Positions 7,368-10,995 of a DNA stretch of 10,995 bases are shown here, one piece after another; position 1 is the stretch's first letter, and the number at the start of each line of letters is the position of its first letter. Source of the stretch: an uncultured Butyricicoccus sp. (GTDB lineage: Bacteria > Bacillota > Clostridia > Oscillospirales > Butyricicoccaceae); the NCBI GenBank assembly GCA_947575935.1, contig CANPPM010000068.1, forward strand, positions 1-10,995. Direction: 5' to 3'. A program made the translations under genes and the position numbers. The notes beneath the pieces were generated by a model, which had not been told where the DNA came from, ran no database searches, and saw only the letters and a program-made list of their open reading frames with translations.

Positions 7368-7381
7368 CCGAGTGGTAAAAT
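7353..7381 (+). promoter_or_regulatory. Sigma-A promoter of gdhA
   Basis: TTGTAT (7353-7358) and TAAAAT (7376-7381) are separated by exactly 17 bp. The expected start is near 7388, giving a leader of about 47 nt. gdhA therefore looks like its own transcription unit. Confidence 0.65.
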
Positions 7382-7434
7382 AGCAGTGTTGTTACAAAGA
7401 ACCTATCTTTAGAATATGTTGGAGGTCAATCAGT

Positions 7435-8784
7435 ATGTCTTTGAAGAACGCCTACCTATGCAAAGTATATGAGGGGCTTGCACAGCGCAACGCCCATGAG
7501 CCCGAGTTCCTGCAGGCTGTCCGCGAGGTTTTTGAATCCCTCGAGCCGGTTGTCGAAGCCCGTCCCGAAATTGAAAAAAACGGTATTATGGAGCGCATTG
7601 CCGAGCCCGAGCGCATCGTCAATTTCCGTGTTTCCTGGGTCGACGACAACGGCAAGGTGCAGGTCAACCGCGGCTGGCGCGTCCAGTTTAACTCCGCAAT
7701 CGGCCCCTACAAGGGCGGCCTGCGCCTGCATCCTTCCGTCAATCAGTCGATCATCAAATTCCTCGGCTTTGAGCAGATTTTCAAGAACAGCCTGACCGGG
7801 CTGCCCATGGGCGGCGGCAAAGGCGGCTCAGACTTTGACCCCAAGGGCAAGAGCGACAATGAAATTATGAAGTTCTGCCAATCCTTTATGACCGAGTTAT
7901 CCAAACATATTGGCGCGGATACCGATGTACCGGCAGGCGATATTGGCACTGGCGCACGCGAAATCGGCTATATGTTCGGCCAGTACAAACGCCTGCGCAA
8001 CGAATTTACGGGCGTGCTCACCGGAAAAGGTCTGAGCTACGGCGGTTCGCTGGCGCGTACCGAAGCAACCGGCTACGGCGTCTGCTATTACATGAATGAA
8101 ATGCTGAAAGACAAAGGGACCTCTTTTGCGGGCAAGACGGTTGTCATTTCCGGCTCCGGCAACGTCGCCATCTACGCCAACCAAAAGGCAACCCAGCTGG
8201 GCGGCAAAGTGATCGCCATGAGCGATTCCAACGGCTATATTGTGGACGAAAACGGAATTGACTACAAAGTGATGCAGGAGATCAAGGAAGTGAAACGCGA
8301 CCGCATCAAGACTTACGTCAATTACGTACCGACGGCAAAATATGTAGAGGGCTGCCGCGGCATCTGGGGCGTGAAATGCGATATTGCACTGCCCTGTGCA
8401 ACGCAAAATGAGCTGAACGGCGAGGAAGCAAAACAACTGGTCGCAAACGGCTGCATTGCCGTTGCAGAAGGGGCAAACATGCCCTGCACCCCCGAAGCGG
8501 TCGAGGCCTTCCAGAGCGCGGGGATCGCGTTTGGCCCGGCAAAGGCGGCAAACGCAGGCGGCGTCGCGACCTCCGGCCTTGAAATGAGCCAGAACAGCCA
8601 GCGGCTCTCCTGGACTTTTGAAGAGGTCGACGCCAAGCTGCATCAGATCATGGTCAACATTTACGCTGCCTGCAAGGATGCCAGCGAGCGCTACGGCATG
8701 TCGGGCAACTTGGTTGCGGGCGCAAATATCGCAGGCTTTGAGAAGGTTTGTGACGCTATGATCTGGCAGGGCGTCGCCTATTAA
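7435..8784 (+). CDS. gdhA: Glutamate dehydrogenase (probably NADP-specific)
   Basis: This 449-residue enzyme interconverts 2-oxoglutarate plus ammonium and L-glutamate, and belongs to the roughly 450-residue hexameric GDH family. Active-site lysines align as K93 (PYKGG), K117 (FEQIFKNSL) and K129 (MGGGKGG), with catalytic Asp169 in DVPAGDIGTG. The Rossmann motif GSGNVA is at 240-245. The end of the second Rossmann strand reads AMSDSNG (261-267), with Ser263/Asp264/Ser265, which resembles NADP-using enzymes such as E. coli GdhA more than NAD-specific ones, so a biosynthetic ammonium-assimilating role is likely; cofactor choice should be treated as a prediction. GGAGG (7421-7425) lies 9 nt before the ATG. 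It has its own promoter and is followed by a long hairpin-rich region. Confidence 0.97.
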   Translation: MSLKNAYLCKVYEGLAQRNAHEPEFLQAVREVFESLEPVVEARPEIEKNGIMERIAEPERIVNFRVSWVDDNGKVQVNRGWRVQFNSAIGPYKGGLRLHPSVNQSIIKFLGFEQIFKNSLTGLPMGGGKGGSDFDPKGKSDNEIMKFCQSFMTELSKHIGADTDVPAGDIGTGAREIGYMFGQYKRLRNEFTGVLTGKGLSYGGSLARTEATGYGVCYYMNEMLKDKGTSFAGKTVVISGSGNVAIYANQKATQLGGKVIAMSDSNGYIVDENGIDYKVMQEIKEVKRDRIKTYVNYVPTAKYVEGCRGIWGVKCDIALPCATQNELNGEEAKQLVANGCIAVAEGANMPCTPEAVEAFQSAGIAFGPAKAANAGGVATSGLEMSQNSQRLSWTFEEVDAKLHQIMVNIYAACKDASERYGMSGNLVAGANIAGFEKVCDAMIWQGVAY

Positions 8785-8817
8785 AGGGACACGCTCCTGC
8801 AGTTCCACACGGCAGCA

Positions 8818-8879
8818 ACGCCCCAATGGGCCCGCCGCCGCTTCGCCGGGGCGTAGCGTTCCGAATCCACAAACGCCCC
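8818..8879 (+). repeat. Two copies of ACGCCCC flanking one complementary GGGGCGT
   Basis: ACGCCCC occurs at 8818-8824 and 8873-8879, and its reverse complement GGGGCGT at 8848-8854 between them. The middle arm can pair with either side (7 bp left, 8 bp right counting C8847 with G8880), giving mutually exclusive hairpins in the RNA. Confidence 0.55.
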
Positions 8880-8933
8880 GTAGTTCTTTCCCGCCTGCGG
8901 GCGGATGCTTCAGGTTTTTCCTACAAACGCTCA

Positions 8934-8969
8934 CTGACCGGCTTGCCATCTCTATGGCAGGCCGGTCAG
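8934..8969. terminator. 16-bp hairpin, probable gdhA transcript end
   Basis: The arms 8934-8949 and 8954-8969 pair over 16 bp with one G-U wobble and a 4-nt CUCU loop, the strongest stem-loop in the window. A clear T-run does not follow in either direction, so it may protect the 3' end or be part of a larger structured RNA rather than act as a classic terminator. Confidence 0.5.
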
Positions 8970-8971
8970 CC

Positions 8972-8999
8972 ATCTTTGCACGGCAAAACGGGCAAAGAT
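8972..8999. repeat. 8-bp inverted repeat beside the 16-bp hairpin
   Basis: ATCTTTGC (8972-8979) and GCAAAGAT (8992-8999) are perfect reverse complements with a 12-nt loop. The repeat begins two bases after the previous hairpin, so the two would stack as tandem stems in RNA. Confidence 0.5.
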
Positions 9000-9075
9000 A
9001 CGCCTCCAGAGAAACAGACGGGTCATGCTCTGTGAAAAATATGGAGAATCTGCACAAAAGGGACTGGTAAATTGA

Positions 9076-9109
9076 CACGATATCTGGTATACTAACAATA
9101 TCACGATAT
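9076..9109 (+). promoter_or_regulatory. Promoter of the dehydrogenase gene with flanking CACGATAT repeats
   Basis: TGGTATACT gives an extended -10 with hexamer TATACT at 9088-9093; the -35 position is poor. A TTGACA at 9072-9077 is too close to pair with it and could only pair with a weak CAATAT at 9096-9101. The octamer CACGATAT occurs on both sides (9076-9083 and 9102-9109, 26 bp apart), and GATAT (9079-9083) with ATATC (9098-9102) brackets the -10. These look like a possible regulator-binding site. Confidence 0.5.
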
Positions 9110-9134
9110 GTCTGAAAGGAAGGTTCTCCACAAC

Positions 9135-10751
9135 ATGAAATTGACTTTAGAAGGCCTGCATGCAAAAGCCGGCTGGGAAAGCTACCGCCTCCCAACATAT
9201 GACATTTCCGCCATGCGGGAACGCACCGCAAAGCATCCCACCTGGCTTCATTTCGGCGCGGGCAGCATCTTCCGCGCTTATCCCGCCATGCTGGTTCAGC
9301 GCCTGCTGACCGCCGGGCTGATGAATACTGGCATCATCGTCTGTGAAAGCTACGATGAAGAACTGATTGACCGTGCCTATCGTCCTTTTGACAATCTTTC
9401 AATCGCCGCAACCCTCCACGCCGACGGTTCCATCAAAAAAGAGGTCGTCGGCTCCATCACGGAGAGCCTGAAGCTCAGCGAAGACTGGAACCGTGTGCGG
9501 GAAATTTTCTGCGATCCCGGCCTGCAGATGGTTTCCTTTACCATCACGGAAAAGGCCTACACCCTGCGTGAAGGCAACCGCGAATTTAAGGAATGTGTAA
9601 TCGACGACTTGGAACGCGGCCCAAAGCACTGCACAAACGTGATTACTGCGGTCACCGCCATGTGTCTCGAACGCAGGAAGGCCACCGACAAGCCGCTGGC
9701 GCTCGTTTCGCTTGACAACTGCTCGCACAACGGCACCCGCCTGCAGCGCGCCGTACTTGAGGTCGCGCGTGTCTGGAAAGAGCACGGCTTTGTGACCGAC
9801 GACGACATTCAATATCTGACGGCCAAGATCGCCTATCCCTATTCCGTCATTGATAAAATCACGCCTCATCCGGATCAGCGCATCCTAGAGGTTATTCAAT
9901 CTGACGGCATCGAAGGGGCAGAGATCAATTATACCGCAAAGGATACAGCCGCAGCAGGCTTTACCAACGCTGAAAAGACTCAATATCTGCTGATTGAAGA
10001 CAAATTTCCAAACGGACACCCGCCCCTTGAACAGACCGGCGTAATTTTTACCACGCGTTCCATCGTCGACCGCACCGCACGGATGAAAGCCTGCACGTGC
10101 CTTAACCCGATCGATACCACCAATGCGATCTTCGGCTGCCTCTTCGGGTACGAAACAATTGCCGAAGTGATGCGGGATGGCGATGTACTCAACTTTATCC
10201 GCAAAATGAGCTATGACGAGGCCATCCCCATGGTCAGCGACCCGGGTGTCGTCGACCCGTGGGAATTCCTGCATGAGGTCCTGACCGAGCGCCTGCCCAA
10301 CCCCTATCTGGCCGATCAGCCATACCGCATTGCAACCGATACCTCACACAAACTAGGCATGCGGTTTGGCGAGACCATTCTGGCCTATTACGATTCTCCG
10401 ACCCCCAAACACCGCGCCTCACGGCTGCGGTATATCCCCTTTGTGCTGGCAGGATGGCTGCGCTATCTGATCGGCGTAGACGATGCGGGCCGGGCGATCG
10501 AGCTTGCCCCCGACCCCCGTATGGATTCCCTGCGCGACACGCTCTCCAACGTAGAACTGGGCACGAGCGTACCCATGCGTAAAATTGAACCCATTATCTG
10601 TGACAAATTTATCTTTGGCGTCAACCTGGCCGAGGTCGGGTTGGACGATACCGTACTGTTTTATTTTAATGAAATGCTGAAGGGGCCCGGCGCAGTCCGC
10701 ACCATGCTGAAACGCGTTTGCAGCGATGAGATTTTTTTCCATTACAACTGA
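9135..10751 (+). CDS. Mannitol dehydrogenase / fructuronate reductase family protein
   Basis: This 538-residue protein belongs to the long-chain polyol dehydrogenases (mannitol 2-dehydrogenase, fructuronate and tagaturonate reductases), NAD(P)-dependent enzymes that interconvert polyols or aldonates with ketoses or keto-uronates. Visible family landmarks are the N-terminal nucleotide-binding motif LHFGAGSIFRAY (38-49), SFTITEKAY (134-142), SLDNCSHNG (192-200), YPYSVIDKITP (234-244), the active-site segment MKACTCLNPID (317-327) and TSHKLGMRFGE (403-413). The residue at the usual catalytic His, three after the Asn in that segment, is Asp327, so activity or substrate may differ. The start at 9135 is chosen because AAAGGAAGG (9115-9123) precedes it, though with a longish 11-nt gap; an in-frame ATG at 9108 has no binding site and lies almost at the transcription start. 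No sugar or uronate genes are adjacent, so the substrate is open. Confidence 0.85.
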   Translation: MKLTLEGLHAKAGWESYRLPTYDISAMRERTAKHPTWLHFGAGSIFRAYPAMLVQRLLTAGLMNTGIIVCESYDEELIDRAYRPFDNLSIAATLHADGSIKKEVVGSITESLKLSEDWNRVREIFCDPGLQMVSFTITEKAYTLREGNREFKECVIDDLERGPKHCTNVITAVTAMCLERRKATDKPLALVSLDNCSHNGTRLQRAVLEVARVWKEHGFVTDDDIQYLTAKIAYPYSVIDKITPHPDQRILEVIQSDGIEGAEINYTAKDTAAAGFTNAEKTQYLLIEDKFPNGHPPLEQTGVIFTTRSIVDRTARMKACTCLNPIDTTNAIFGCLFGYETIAEVMRDGDVLNFIRKMSYDEAIPMVSDPGVVDPWEFLHEVLTERLPNPYLADQPYRIATDTSHKLGMRFGETILAYYDSPTPKHRASRLRYIPFVLAGWLRYLIGVDDAGRAIELAPDPRMDSLRDTLSNVELGTSVPMRKIEPIICDKFIFGVNLAEVGLDDTVLFYFNEMLKGPGAVRTMLKRVCSDEIFFHYN

Positions 10752-10796
10752 TCTTTCTTCAGAAAAATGCAATCCGCCCTCCAACCGATCGTTGAC

Positions 10797-10828
10797 AAAA
10801 AAAGAGCCGTTTCAAACGGCTCTTTTTT
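10797..10828. terminator. Bidirectional Rho-independent terminator
   Basis: GAGCCGTTT (10804-10812) and AAACGGCTC (10814-10822) form a near-perfect palindrome flanked by seven A on the left and six T on the right. It works as a terminator on both strands and lies between the dehydrogenase gene and the converging gene at the right edge. Confidence 0.92.
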
Positions 10829-10866
10829 CATTGGACAGGCTCCACCGCTTTGCGGACGTACAGCCA

Positions 10867-10995
10867 TCAGCCCATCCGCCGCTCTAACGCGCGGCGGCGT
10901 TCCTCCCGCCGTTCCCATTCGTCCGGATCTAAGGGCAGATACCAATTCAGACGGTACGGGCTATCCGGACGGCGCCAAAGTCCCTCATAGATCTG
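10867..10995 (-). CDS. 3' end of a hypothetical protein, cut by the window edge
   Basis: On the minus strand an open frame runs in from the right edge for 42 codons to a TGA at 10867-10869, about 40 bp before the shared terminator. The visible C-terminus begins QIYEGLWRRPDSPYRLNWYL and ends in a charged, arginine- and glutamate-rich stretch, probably a helix. The mix of tryptophan, tyrosine and proline followed by a charged tail reads like real protein, and the position before a terminator supports a gene. The start and any domain are outside the window and I do not recognise the family. Confidence 0.65.
   Translation of the reverse strand, partial: QIYEGLWRRPDSPYRLNWYLPLDPDEWERREERRRALERRMG

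Larger units (their letters stand above)
8785..9134. other. Hairpin-rich 350-bp intergenic region
   Basis: No credible gene is seen between gdhA and the dehydrogenase. The left two thirds hold at least four stem-loops (near 8818-8879, 8891-8904, 8934-8969 and 8972-8999) and the right third holds the AT-rich promoter of the next gene. One small stem, CCGCC-TGCG-GGCGG (8891-8904), is followed by a TTTTT run at 8915-8919, which might serve as a gdhA terminator. A short open frame across 8826-9035 reads straight through these stems and is not convincing. Confidence 0.55.

Noticed and set aside
8818..8999. Possible CRISPR or IS remnant given the repeated short motifs
   Set aside because: The repeats are 7-16 bp, unevenly spaced and of different sequences, with no spacer structure, terminal inverted repeats, target duplication or transposase fragment.
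8826..9035. 69-codon frame between gdhA and the dehydrogenase gene
   Set aside because: It reads directly through several stem-loops, has no ribosome binding site and shows arginine/proline-rich chance composition.
7897..9231. 444-codon open frame on the minus strand, antisense to gdhA and running past it
   Set aside because: It lies opposite a clearly conserved gene, has no recognisable domain, crosses the hairpin region and the next gene's promoter, and no good ribosome binding site was evident; long antisense frames are common opposite GC-rich coding sequence.

Overview
The window looks like an ordinary chromosomal segment of a mid-GC Clostridia-class Firmicute; an Oscillospiraceae/Ruminococcaceae-type gut anaerobe fits best. 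The basis is strong GGAGG-type ribosome binding sites on nearly every gene, sigma-A-type promoters, a YtrA-type GntR/ABC operon, a clostridial-type glutamate dehydrogenase, and coding sequence that looks GC-richer (by eye) than the AT-rich promoter islands. No rRNA, tRNA, CRISPR array, transposase, integrase or phage gene was seen.

Layout. At 262-3669 a three-gene operon runs on the minus strand: a YtrA-like GntR repressor, an ABC ATPase and a large ABC-2-type permease. The genes overlap by 4 and 26 bp and end at a GC-rich terminator (109-156). Its promoter (TTGACA-17-TATACT) sits beside a TGTGTA-N13-TACAGT inverted repeat that closely resembles the known YtrA operator, so the operon is probably self-repressed and may respond to cell-envelope stress. 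Divergently, 4040-6145 encodes RNase R, with an extended -10 promoter and a GC-rich hairpin leader. A patatin-like lipid hydrolase follows at 6351-7196, behind a structured 205-bp spacer with competing stems. Next comes gdhA (7435-8784) with its own promoter, then a 350-bp intergenic region full of hairpins. A long-chain mannitol dehydrogenase/fructuronate reductase-family gene (9135-10751) closes at a bidirectional terminator, beyond which the 3' end of a converging minus-strand gene is cut by the window edge.

Apart from the ABC operon the genes look like independent housekeeping units: RNA turnover, ammonia/glutamate metabolism, sugar or uronate redox metabolism, and lipid hydrolysis. I found no clear new multi-gene system. 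The points most worth a second look are the two intergenic regions where near-identical arms compete for one partner (6242-6317 and 8818-8879), the His-to-Asp change at the expected catalytic site of the dehydrogenase, and the predicted YtrA operator.
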